From positions 2,310,315-2,374,314 of the forward strand of contig RPFO01000080.1 in assembly GCA_009746045.1 (NCBI GenBank): a DNA stretch of 64,000 nt, given 5' to 3'. Position 1 is the stretch's first letter, and each line of letters opens with the position of its first letter. Source of the stretch: Mesostigma viride. Its lineage: Eukaryota; Streptophyta; Mesostigmatophyceae; Mesostigmatales; Mesostigmataceae. The translations under genes and the position numbers were made by a program. The notes beneath the pieces were generated by a model. That model made no database searches. It worked only from the letters and a program-made list of their open reading frames with translations, and had not been told where the DNA came from. Positions 40,592 to 50,194 of this stretch are shown here, one piece after another.

Positions 40592-41756
40592 ATATGACGA
40601 GAAAACGCTCCTCGATCGACGCAACGCAGCCTGGCGGCTGCGCTCGGCCATGCAAATACGTCTGCAGCTCCGGCTGCAGCTTCGCCATCAGGTCCGGCAG
40701 GCAGCGGTGACACTAGTCGCGCACTGGTGGTCGCCCCGAACCCTCCCGGGCTTGATGCCTCGCCATCTGCATCGCCTGATCCTAAACGCAGCCGCTCAGC
40801 CGACAAAACAGGAGGGTTTTCACGCCCCACAGAACCACCGCGCTTTCGGCCCCAACCTTTCAAGGTCGACGATCACGACTGGACCAACATGTCCCCGGCA
40901 ACTGCTCTGCCTTGCATCTTCTGGGGGGACTTCGCCTCTCTTTACGACCTGTGCCTCCATCTCCACGACATCAATCGCCTCCTCCTCCCGGACGGCAAAT
41001 TTTGGTTTAACACCGACACTCTGCTCGGGTGCGCCCGCCCCCAACTCCAGCACACCATTCTCAACTGAGTCCCTTCTCATGCGCTCTGACGGCGAGATCT
41101 GGGCTCCATCCATCTCCGCCCCCACACTCCGTTCCATCCTTACGGAAGCCTTCCAGCAGCACGTGACCCCCCTTGCTACCGATGTGGCAAACTGGGCGGC
41201 ACGCTGGCTGCTGAGCTTCCTCACCTTTCCGGCACCACCGTCGCCTCCGCCTCCACCACCATGTCCGCCTCCACTGCCGACATCACGGCCCAGCTCCTCG
41301 ACCTCGACCAGCGCCTCCAAGCCACCGCCACCGCCCTTGAGCGCTGCATGCATGACACCGCAGGCCTCACCGCCCAGGCGGTGAAGGAAATCGCTGCCCA
41401 GTGCCCAGCCGGCATCTGCTGGCCCGACCAGTGATGCTCCCTCCACCTGGGCGGACTTGCTTAAGCATCACACCACCTCCACCACCTCCACCATCGCGGC
41501 ACAGCTCAAGCAACAATCACTCGACCTTCGCAAGGAGGCCGACATCACCCAGCGCAGCCACAATGTCATCGTCAAGCACTTCGACCACTGAGCCGGTAGG
41601 TGAGACCTCGCCGAGCCTTCTCACGGCATTTAAGCGCGACATTCTTGCCCCCATGCAACTCACTGGTGAGCTGCGGATGTCGGCTGTCCGCCTTCCCTGC
41701 GCACGGGGTAAGGCTGGCCCGGCACCCGTGCTCCTCACCTTTAAGCAGTTATTAAT
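40592..41756 (+). pseudogene. LINE ORF1 (nucleic-acid-binding protein) remnant
   Basis: Frame-broken ORF1-like sequence. QLKQQSLDLRKEADITQRSH then NVIVKHF, and later LTAFKRDILAPMQ then GELRMSAVRLPCARGKAGPA with PVLLTF, resemble the coiled-coil/RRM pattern of L1-type ORF1 proteins. Several stops and shifts; ends at an ATTAATTAAT tail. Similarity is by eye only. Confidence 0.55.
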
Positions 41757-42836
41757 TAATGGTGAAACCGGCTCTGACCATCATCGGCGGCACCCTTAAC
41801 GTTTTTGGCCTGCTGCCCAACCCATGCAGTGGACAACGCGGTCACCGAGGCGGGCGCCAATTAGGCCACCAAGTTCGTGGTGGGGCACACCCCGGGCGGG
41901 GCGCTGATGTCCAGAGGCGTTCAAGCAGAAGAATTAAGAGCGCCACCAGGTGCAAGGCCAACACATTCTTCAGCTAGCTGGGGCTTTGCCTAGTGCTGAG
42001 AGCCACGGGAGTGCTTGGATATAGGCTTATATTCGGTCTGGGATAGAAGGCTATCCACCTGTACCGGGTGGGCAGCTGTTGTGCATGGCCTGTTGATGGT
42101 CCTTCTTCCAAAGAGACTGCCTATCCACGAACATTGCCCGATAATGGCTGGAGAAGGACTCCCCACAATTGGTTCGATGGCCGAGTAAAAGTTTTCGGGG
42201 TGTCAAACGTCAATTAGGATACAATTCTTTTGGTAGTCTTCTTTTTTAGACTGTCAGTAAGAGTAAGTATAATATGAGCTACTATAGGGACTATATACGG
42301 ATGCGTATATGGGGGTTAAGGGCTTGGGGGGGTAAGGGCGCAATTAAGGGGAAAATATTGTTGGAAGGGCTTGTAAAAAAAGATGGCACTCGATCCAGAG
42401 AAGCCTATCCACGAACACTGGTCGAGAAACGCTGGAGAGGGCGTCCCAATTTTATTCGAGGGCTGAGCAGCCATTCCCAATTAAGGTGCGAATTGGATAG
42501 GGTTCTTTATTTAAAATCGTGTCATCAACGTACCGGTGGCGCTGGCTGCTGGCCGGATGATGGTGGATAGGCTTCTATATCCTGGACCTGATATAGAAGG
42601 ATATCGGCAAGGTGGTTGCGTTAATTGAGTGCGTTCAGAGGGGGCGGTAAACCTGCTGATGTCAGCAACAAGTGGATGCCTGCATGTAAAAGAGCGGGTG
42701 TAAATGAGAAAAGCCCCGCCACACACCCGGTTCAGGTGCATGGTCGGACAGGGCAGCAAATATGCGCGGTGGGGACACGTTCATCCATCATCCCGGCACC
42801 AATTGGTCAGCCAGTATGACAGCCCCTGGCAGTTAA
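41757..42836. other. Unassigned repeat-rich stretch
   Basis: No gene recognised. GCCTATCCACGAACA occurs twice (about 42119 and 42404), suggesting an old internal duplication or element remnant. Confidence 0.4.
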
Positions 42837-43653
42837 TTAATTAATTAATTAATAGACACGTGACTGCGTCACGTGAGAATAAGTCCTCAGTGGGAGGGGA
42901 ACATGGGATGGAATGGATGGTATAAGCTATCTAGGTCCTAGTTACAGGGGTGTGGGCACCGCGGCCCGAATCGCTATGAATGCCATACGCGGTCACACGC
43001 GGAGCCCCCACAGGCTTGGGGGTGGTCTCCTTCATCACTACTTGCCATCTATCCTTGCGCACCATCTGCTTCCATATTACAGACAAACCAGGAGGTTGCC
43101 CGGGGGTGAGCCCGTCACGTCTAGTGTAGCACATGTCCATGCCGAGTCTATCACGAAAAGTCCACGGGTGGCGGCCCTGCCGCGCGCGGCCGGGGGCACG
43201 CCAGGTGAGAACATATCGCCCAGGCTGGGCGGGCTTGGTGCCAGCTAGTCTATCTGATGTATCTACCTGATCTGTGCGGGCCAGGTGCCCGGCTAGGCCC
43301 AGGCGCCTGTGCCTAATAATGTGGGAAACATAGGGCAAATCAGCGTACAAATCCTCATTACTAATGTGCAAACCAAAGGGGATGTTAAGGGCCTTGCGCA
43401 GCATCTTGGTGACGGCGCCGTCGAGTCGTTGCTCCAGCTCCTGCGTCAGTGTCCACGTCTCGGCGCCGTAGGTCAGGATCGTCAGAATGACGACCTTGAA
43501 GAGGTCACGCTTAATTGACGATCCGGGGTAGGGCGGGGTTGCTCCACCAGCGGCGGTGGTCATGATGGAGGTGCGCCCACGCCATGCCGATCCGTGTCGT
43601 CATGTCGTCCTCGCAGTCGGGAAGCCAACTGCCGAGCAGCTTGAAGCGGCCTG
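42837..43653 (-). mobile_element. 5'-truncated APE-type LINE with open C-terminal frame
   Basis: A minus-strand frame at 43563-42931 encodes LTYGAETWTLTQELEQRLDG, VTKMLRKALNIPFGLH and RRLGLAGHLARTDQVDTSD. The 3' terminus at about 42837-42900 has (TTAA)n, then CACGTGACTGCGTCACGTG and CCTCAGTGGGAGGGG. Confidence 0.9.
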
Positions 43654-43680
43654 AAGGCCCCTGGCAGTTAGCGATCACTA

Positions 43681-43683
<3 letters not shown>

Positions 43684-43770
<87 letters not shown>
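43684..43770. repeat. (CT)n microsatellite
   Basis: About 43 CT units at the truncated 5' end of the LINE copy. Confidence 0.98.
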
Positions 43771-43773
<3 letters not shown>

Positions 43774-43814
43774 ACCTGTCATCATCCGGCCCTTGGTCAG
43801 CCCGGCCATGCATG

Positions 43815-44190
43815 AATTTATTTATTAATAGACACGTGAGTGACGTGACTGCGTCGCGTGAGCGCAAGTCCTCAGTGGGAGGGGAACATGGGATGGAATG
43901 GATGAGGTAAGCTATCTAGGTCCTAGTTACAGGTTTGTGGGCACCATGGCCATGCATGAAAACCTAACCCAACGCAAAAAAGCCCCCCCCCCTAACCCTG
44001 ATCGGTGGCAATGGAAGGCAGGGGGGCGGTGATGGACAGCCGTCAGGGCGAGGGGTGTTTCCCGATTCCCAGTTTTTATGCCAAAGTTTGACAGCATAAT
44101 TAACTAATTAATTAATAGACGCGTGACTGCGTCACTTGAGCATAAGTCCTCAGTGGGAGGGGAACATGGGATGGAATGGATTAATTCATG
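43815..44190 (-). mobile_element. Two very short APE LINE 3' tails
   Basis: TTAATAGACACGTG...CCTCAGTGGGAGGGG at 43825-43945 and TTAATAGACGCGTG... at 44112-44180. Each retains only about 80-130 bases of 3' end; the sequence between them is unrelated (AAAACCTAACCCAACGC and onward). Confidence 0.8.
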
Positions 44191-44545
44191 AATTAATTAA
44201 TAGACACGTGACTGCGTCACTTGAGCATAAGTCCTCAGTGGGAGGGGAACATGGGATGGAATGGATGGTGTAAGCTATCTAGGTCCTAGTTAATGGGTTG
44301 TGGGCACCGCGGCCCAAATCCCTATGAATGCCATACGCGGTCACACGCGGAGCCCCCACAGACTTGGGGGTGGTCTCCTTCATCACTACTTGCCATCTAT
44401 CCTTGAGTACCATCTGCCTCCATATTACAGACAAACCAGGAGGCTGCCTGGATGTGAGCCCGTCACGTCTAGTGTAGCACATGTCCATGCTGAGTCTATC
44501 ACGAGTCTATCACGAGTCTATCGCGAGTCATGTCCATGCCGAGTC
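44190..44545 (-). mobile_element. 5'-truncated APE LINE tail
   Basis: Same 3' terminus, followed by matching sequence to about 44500, where CGAGTCTAT repeats three times. Its minus-strand frame encodes MDMCYTRRDGLTSRQPPGL. Confidence 0.85.
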
Positions 44546-44689
44546 TCTCACGACAGCATAATAAGGTCCATGCAAAACTGAATAATATCTAAACCACCTG
44601 GTATATACTAGGGTTTAAAAGTCCCAGGGTACCTGCTGGGTGTCAAAGTTTGACAGTGTCCCCCCTTGATTTCCCACCCCGGCTAGACG

Positions 44690-45060
44690 CATCGTGTAGA
44701 TTAGTTTTAACACGTAGCAGCGTTACGTGAGCATAAGTCCTCAGTACAGTCGAGAGTGGGATGGGATGGGATGGGATGGGATGGGATGGGATGGGAGAGA
44801 GGAAGCTCTAGCTATCTAAGACCTAGTTACGGTTTTGCGGGCACCATGGCCCGAATCACTGTAAATGCCATACTTGGTCACAGGAGGAGCCCCCACAGAC
44901 TTAGGGGTGGTCTCCTTCATGACTACCTGCCACCTATCCTTGCGAACCATCTGCCTCCCCAGATGACAGACCTCGTGCACATATTCTCCCTATCATCCAT
45001 TGTGTCGCCCATGTACTCCCATGTTCCCCTCCCACTGAGGACTTATGCTCATGTGACGCA
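44690..45060 (-). mobile_element. Degenerate APE LINE tail with (GGGAT)n
   Basis: CACGTAGCAGCGTTACGTGAGCATAAGTCC terminus (partial), then seven GGGAT units at 44757-44795, then the AGCCCCCACAGACTTAG block. At 45015-45060 a short inverted terminus (CCTCCCACTGAGGACTTATG) follows. Confidence 0.8.
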
Positions 45061-45230
45061 GTCAAGTGTCTAATTAATCCATTGTGTACGCATGCAGATT
45101 TCACTCTTAACTATGAAGAATACCGCGCCCCCCGCAAGCGAAATCATAGTGATTCGGTACGTGGTGCCCGCAACCCTGCACCTAGAAATTAGGTAGCTAC
45201 ATCCACCCCACCCCACCCCGTTCCACTACC

Positions 45231-45658
45231 ATGCCTCGACCTAACCGTCGGGTGAAAGCCATGGTGGTGCCGGTATTTCGGGCCACAACCTCATCTGTCA
45301 AATGTCAGATTCGTAAAAACCAACGTTTGCTAGATTACCGGCTACGCCTCGGCGTTGTGCAATCAGCCCCAACCCCGAATACCCCGAGCAAGCGGCAGGC
45401 TCGCATCCTACGCTTGCAGGACAAAATAAATGCGATGAAAAGCACTATTTCTACCGCTTCCCTTCCCCCCTCCGTTTCACCCCCACCTCCACCCCCCGCC
45501 GCACCCACCCCCATCATCCATCGTCGTTCTCCCCTGGTGGGCCAGCAGGCATCCTTGGCCCTTGCCACTTTCAACGCCCGCACATTGCTAAATGACGACC
45601 ATAGCTACCGGGTAGAGGAGCTAGTCGCATTCTGCATAGAGCATCGTGTATCTATATA
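45231..45658 (+). pseudogene. APE endonuclease N-terminal fragment of LINE ORF2
   Basis: 142 codons: a basic leader (MPRPNRRVKAMVVPVF), a Pro-rich linker and the first beta strand of the endonuclease (TFNARTL, with the conserved Asn). It ends at TAA because of the deletion junction. Confidence 0.75.
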
Positions 45659-47109
45659 AGGGCTCTGCTGCTGACCCCGGCAACTACCGGGGTGTCTGCA
45701 TCCAGAGCGCCGCGCTGAAGGTCTTCATGCGCATGATGCTACACAGGCTCCGCGCCGCGCTGGACCCACACCTGGGTGAGTCTCAGATGGGTTTCCGTAG
45801 TGGTCGTAACACTGTCATGGCTGTGTTTGTCGCGCGCCGGTTGATGGAGGAGGTGCGTCGACTTCCCCCTGACAGTTTGCCGCTGGTCGTCATTTTTGTT
45901 GACTATATCAAGGCCTTTGACGAGGTTCTCTGGGAGGCTCTTTGGGCCATCCTAGCTCTGGATCGGGTACCACCTGCGTTTATTGCTGCCATTCGCCGAC
46001 TGTACGAGGGCTCACAGGCAGTAGTGCGGACTGCGGAGGGCACCACTCCACCATTCCCCCTTCACCACGGGGTGTGGCAAGGTTGTGTCCTGTCCCCATA
46101 CCTGTTCATTATTGTCGTGGATCACGTCATGCGCCGGGCACGTGCGCGCTTTACTGCTCTTAAGGGGTTCGAGCCAGGCTTGGACATCCTTAACGTGAAA
46201 GAGCACGGCGGGGTTAGACCTGGTTACCGCCTTGCCGACCTGATTTATGCGGATGATACCACCCTTATCGAGAGCCCCGCGCACATTCAGACCTGGCTGG
46301 ACTGCCTGGGCCTGGAGGCGCGGGCGGTGGGGCTGGAGATTAGTGTCAAAACTGAGGCGATGGTGATAGGGGCATCCAGTAAACCACCGCTGCCGCGCCT
46401 GCTTGACGGGACGGAGGTCCCGTTCCGCGACCGCTTCAAGCTGTTGGGGAGCTGGCTTCCTGACACCGCCGACGATGTGGACACCCGCATCGGCCTTGCC
46501 TGGGCCAAGCTCCGTTCGCTCACACCTTACTGGCGCTCGAAGGGCCTGGACGGGCACCGCAAGCGCATGCTCTTCAAGGTCCTCGTCCTCACGGTGCTCA
46601 CGTATGGCGCCGAGGCGTGGACCCTCCCACCCAAACTGGCAGCTCGGCTCGACGGCACCGTTTATAGGATGCTCCGGCAGGTCCTTAACGTAGGTTTTTC
46701 CGAGCGTCCGTCATCAGAGTCTTTGTATCATGGCATGCCTCGTGTTTCGGACGAGATTAGGCAGCGTAGGATAGCATTTGTAGGACACCTTGCCCGCACC
46801 AGCCAGGTCGACACCACCCTTGGTCTGGCCGGCCCCCAGCGGCTTGGACAGCCAGGGCGGCACATTCTGACCTGGCCTGGCCCCGCGGACATTCCCAAAA
46901 GGGTAGGGAAACCTGTCACCAAATACGTTCAGATGTTGCTGGACGACCTAGTGGTCCCAGCCCAGTTTGAGCACCGCATCCACTCCCTCTCCCGTCTTTG
47001 GACTGCCATGCAGGACAAGACGCGGTGGAAGAAGATTGTCAAGGCGCACACGCCCGACCCTGTGGGCAAGCCACCTCCCCCCAAGCGGAGGAGGCGTTTT
47101 GATGAGTAG
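45646..47109 (+). CDS. LINE reverse transcriptase, open 3' part
   Basis: About 487 open codons with no own start; it begins just past the deletion junction. RT motifs: NYRGVCIQSAALKVF, MGFRSGRNTVMAVFVARRL, VIFVDYIKAFDEV (motif A), GVWQGCVLSPYLF (motif B) and LIYADDTTLIE (motif C, YADD). The C-terminal domain follows: FKLLGSWLPDTADDVDTRIG, YGAEAWTLPPKLAARLDG and GHLARTSQVDTT, ending in a basic tail (PPPKRRRRFDE). All catalytic Asp are present, so RT activity is possible in principle, but the element as a whole is defective. Confidence 0.88.
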   Translation: MYLYKGSAADPGNYRGVCIQSAALKVFMRMMLHRLRAALDPHLGESQMGFRSGRNTVMAVFVARRLMEEVRRLPPDSLPLVVIFVDYIKAFDEVLWEALWAILALDRVPPAFIAAIRRLYEGSQAVVRTAEGTTPPFPLHHGVWQGCVLSPYLFIIVVDHVMRRARARFTALKGFEPGLDILNVKEHGGVRPGYRLADLIYADDTTLIESPAHIQTWLDCLGLEARAVGLEISVKTEAMVIGASSKPPLPRLLDGTEVPFRDRFKLLGSWLPDTADDVDTRIGLAWAKLRSLTPYWRSKGLDGHRKRMLFKVLVLTVLTYGAEAWTLPPKLAARLDGTVYRMLRQVLNVGFSERPSSESLYHGMPRVSDEIRQRRIAFVGHLARTSQVDTTLGLAGPQRLGQPGRHILTWPGPADIPKRVGKPVTKYVQMLLDDLVVPAQFEHRIHSLSRLWTAMQDKTRWKKIVKAHTPDPVGKPPPPKRRRRFDE

Positions 47110-47384
47110 TGTAGTTAGGCTTTTCTAGATAGAGTTAGGATAGTTCGATCACGCGGCTTCCTCCACCCCATCCATCATGAAATATGTGCTACATGACCTC
47201 CCCACGGAGGCATGTTATAATTTAATTTAATTTAATTTTTAATCCACCCCACCCCATTTCCATCCGGCCGCTGAGGACCTATCCGCTCGTGAACGCGTGA
47301 CGCAGTCTACGTGTATAATTATTTATTAATTGACCTCTTAACTGTTACCGACATGATATATGTACCTCCTAGACGGGGCGCTGC

Positions 47385-47655
47385 TACCTAGACGGGACGG
47401 GCTCACGCCCGGGGAGCCCCTTGGTTTGTCGATCTGTAATAAGGAGGCAGACAACTGGCTTGCAAGGATCGGTGGCAGGTACGCGTAGTCATGCAGGATA
47501 CCACCTCCAAGTCAAAGGGGGCTCCGCATGTTACCAAGTTTGGCATGCATAGCGATTCGGGACATGGTGCCCGCAACCCTGCAACTAGGAACTCCCATAT
47601 TATTTCCATTAGGACTTATGCTCACGTGAGGCAGTTACGTGTCAATTAATTATGC
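47385..47655 (+). mobile_element. APE LINE 3' tail, plus strand
   Basis: From GACGGGCTCACGCCCGGGGA through CTCACGTGAGGCAGTTACGTGTCAATTAATTA; 5'-truncated, 3' end on the right. Confidence 0.8.
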
Positions 47656-49948
47656 ACCTCGAGTTGGAATGGCATGAGGCTATAGGAATAGTACGTGACG
47701 CACTCGCGTGATTTAGTTTCTCTAACAGAAGCTTCCCTAATTCAAGACCACTGGGCTGTTCACAGCACAGAGACAAACAAGTACGTCCTGGATGTACTTT
47801 AATCCCATGAGCAGCCTATTGCAATTAGGACATTCCCTTCAGCCAGGGGACCTCCCATGTAAGGACAAAACGGCCTGCCGCTGGGCCGCCGGGCCGGCTC
47901 GATACCAGCCAATCCATCTAGCGCGGCACACCCTCAATGATTTCATGCCCGCAATTGCCATGAGGATTTATGCACAACGTTTAAATTTCTGTCAATTAGC
48001 TAGCTGATAAGGCCGATTTCACTAAATGCAGTGCTCAGAATCCTTCGCTCATCGCATGGTCTTGCTTCCCCGCGCCACCTTACTAGATGCTTTGGTATCG
48101 GACAGACTGTCACGCTGTGTAGCCGGCGCCTGGCGACCTAAGGTAGACCCTGGGTTCATCGCCTGCCCTAGCTGCAACCTGGGAACATGCTCAAAAACCC
48201 TGGTGGTGCCACCGTTCTGTGAACGTTCAGTGTTGCCACTTGGCACATGCGCAACGTCACCCAAGTCCTCGAGCCCTGCAATACATCCAACAGCAGGGTG
48301 AAGTTGATGTTAATGGCACAGTGTTAACGACAGAGACTCGGTGCACATGCATGATGCAGATACGCATGAACACATAAAATGGTGGCAGTGTTGACATAAA
48401 CACAATGTAGCAATAAAAGATGACTCTTGTTGTTATACCTGGTGTTAGGTTGTTACATCCAGAGTTTTGTGAAAGCTTGGCTTTTGTTAAGGTCTTTTGG
48501 ACAAGATTTGAGAAAGTTACAAGGTTTCAAGTGCACTGAGATCGAGTGACTGTTTAAGATCTGTTCAGTGCCCTCATTGGTCGTGGCCTGATTCACATGG
48601 GGTTAACTTGTTGGTCCGTTCTGTCAGTCTTAAATGGTCCTTTAGGACGCCAGTGCATACCAATATTTGGTGACGCTTCATGGAGATTCCGCCAGACTGG
48701 CCTGTTTGTCGTCTTGTTTAAGTGTGTTAAGTTAGATGAAGACTGACCTTACCTTTGGATTCCGTGATGCTGATTGGTTCATCGTCACACAGCCGACATG
48801 CACGATTCCAGAATTTAGCAGCGTTTGGGTCGCCATTGTTGAGACATAGTAAAGCTAAGCATCATTCATCCAACCCCCAAACCTCTTTGCTCATTGACCC
48901 TATTCAGTTCCACATATGGTGTCAAGGATATTACTTGTCTAGTTGTCTCTGCAAAGGGAGTGGCACCCAGTCAACACGCTGCAATGACATCGCTGCATGG
49001 AATTACATCTAAGAATTTCCTGGCATACGTGAAGTCATCATTCTCAAAAAGGCAAACCAGGTAAATATCTTTCTTATTTGCAGACTAAGGATGATGTTGG
49101 ATGATTATTTTAAGTCGTTACACACATGAAAACGAACACGTGCACTGAACAATACAGTTGCACAAACACAAATACGAACACGATTAATGTTTGCAAAGGG
49201 GGGGGCATGCAACAGTCTTTGCCATGGCATGTTGTTGGCGTGTCTTGTTGCATGTGATATCTGGCAGAGGTGATGGCCACATAACTCTGTCTGAGAAATG
49301 GAATTGCCCAGGCATCTAAGAGGAGGGGGGACGTCACAGCAAAACTGCCCACTCCAAGTTTGGTCCGACAGGGCTCTGACAGACGTGAAGCGAGCTCAAA
49401 AATCATCCCGGCGCCAGAATTATTAAAAAGGTGTGCCCTCAAGTTGGCTTTTTGAGGACGGCGCGAGGAAAATAGAAACGGAGTGCGCTCGGCAAACACA
49501 CGCGGCGCCTGGTTTTCAGGAAAGGTGCGCGCTCACCGCGAGACTAGGTATTGGTCCGGGGCGTTGGCTTACATCCCGGAGTGAGGTACTCGTACTAATG
49601 CACATATACGTACCACGGTAATTATACGGTCATAATTTATAGGACACGTGGCGAAACTACGTGGAGTGATCTTGGTGGCGTCAGATACAAGTCCTGACTG
49701 CGCCGACTACCTCCCTAGCGTATGAATGCCACGTGTCACACATGCAACGTGCACTCTGTTTCGCCCCGACGGACCCATTTTAGCAAAGGTGTACGCTCAG
49801 CAATTTTTCACTTTGGCTGGTGACGGACGGCAAAAAAGTGTGTGGGCTCAAGTCGGAAAATGGGGGGGTATGTCCCCCCTCCTCTAAAAGGCATCTACCA
49901 TGACGATGGGGTCCTTCTACGAAGACCCTAAACCTTAGATGCTAAGCC
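47656..49948. other. Spacer with no recognised gene
   Basis: No coding region supported. A motif like AAAGGTGTGCCCTCAAG recurs at about 49428, 49524, 49786 and 49836. At 49921-49990 several CCTAAA/CCCTAA-like words occur. Confidence 0.5.
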
Positions 49949-50194
49949 CTAAGCCCAAAGTCCTAAATGCTGAGCCCTACACCTAAACTTCACACACGCA
50001 CCGGCGATGGGCACCCGCACGCTGCCGTCCTTCACCCCCGTGAGGATGCGATGGAGTTCAGGGCTGTTGGCGAAGCGCAGCGCCTCCCGCGCCCGCAACA
50101 CAGGCAGGGAGCTGCTGGCCGCTGCCAAGTTGAGTGAGGGGATGCCACCCCCATTGCGGGGGGTGGTCAGTATGCTCGCGCTATTTACTTGCGC
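49949..50194 (-). CDS. Coiled-coil gene, exon i (possible last exon)
   Basis: AQVNSASILTTPRNGGGIPS, LRAREALRFANSPELHRIL and VKDGSVRVPIAG. Read on, the frame stops at 49949. Alternatively a GTGCGT donor ends the exon at 50002 and a further exon would be needed; none was seen. Confidence 0.5.
   Translation of the reverse strand, partial: AQVNSASILTTPRNGGGIPSLNLAAASSSLPVLRAREALRFANSPELHRILTGVKDGSVRVPIAGACVKFRCRAQHLGLWA

Larger units (their letters stand above)
45231..47109 (+). mobile_element. APE-type LINE with internal deletion
   Basis: ORF2-like start at ATG 45231 reaches LALATFNARTLLNDDHSYRV, the N-terminal motif of an APE endonuclease (EEP family), and stops at about 45658. The sequence then jumps to the RT domain. 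Most of the endonuclease and the RT N-terminus are missing. The 3' end after the stop has CCTCCCCACGGAGGCATG followed by (TTTAA)n at about 47217-47240. Confidence 0.88.

Noticed and set aside
47792-48301. Short frames in the 47.7-48.3 kb spacer
   Set aside because: No domain, no echo pattern and no codon bias to support a gene.
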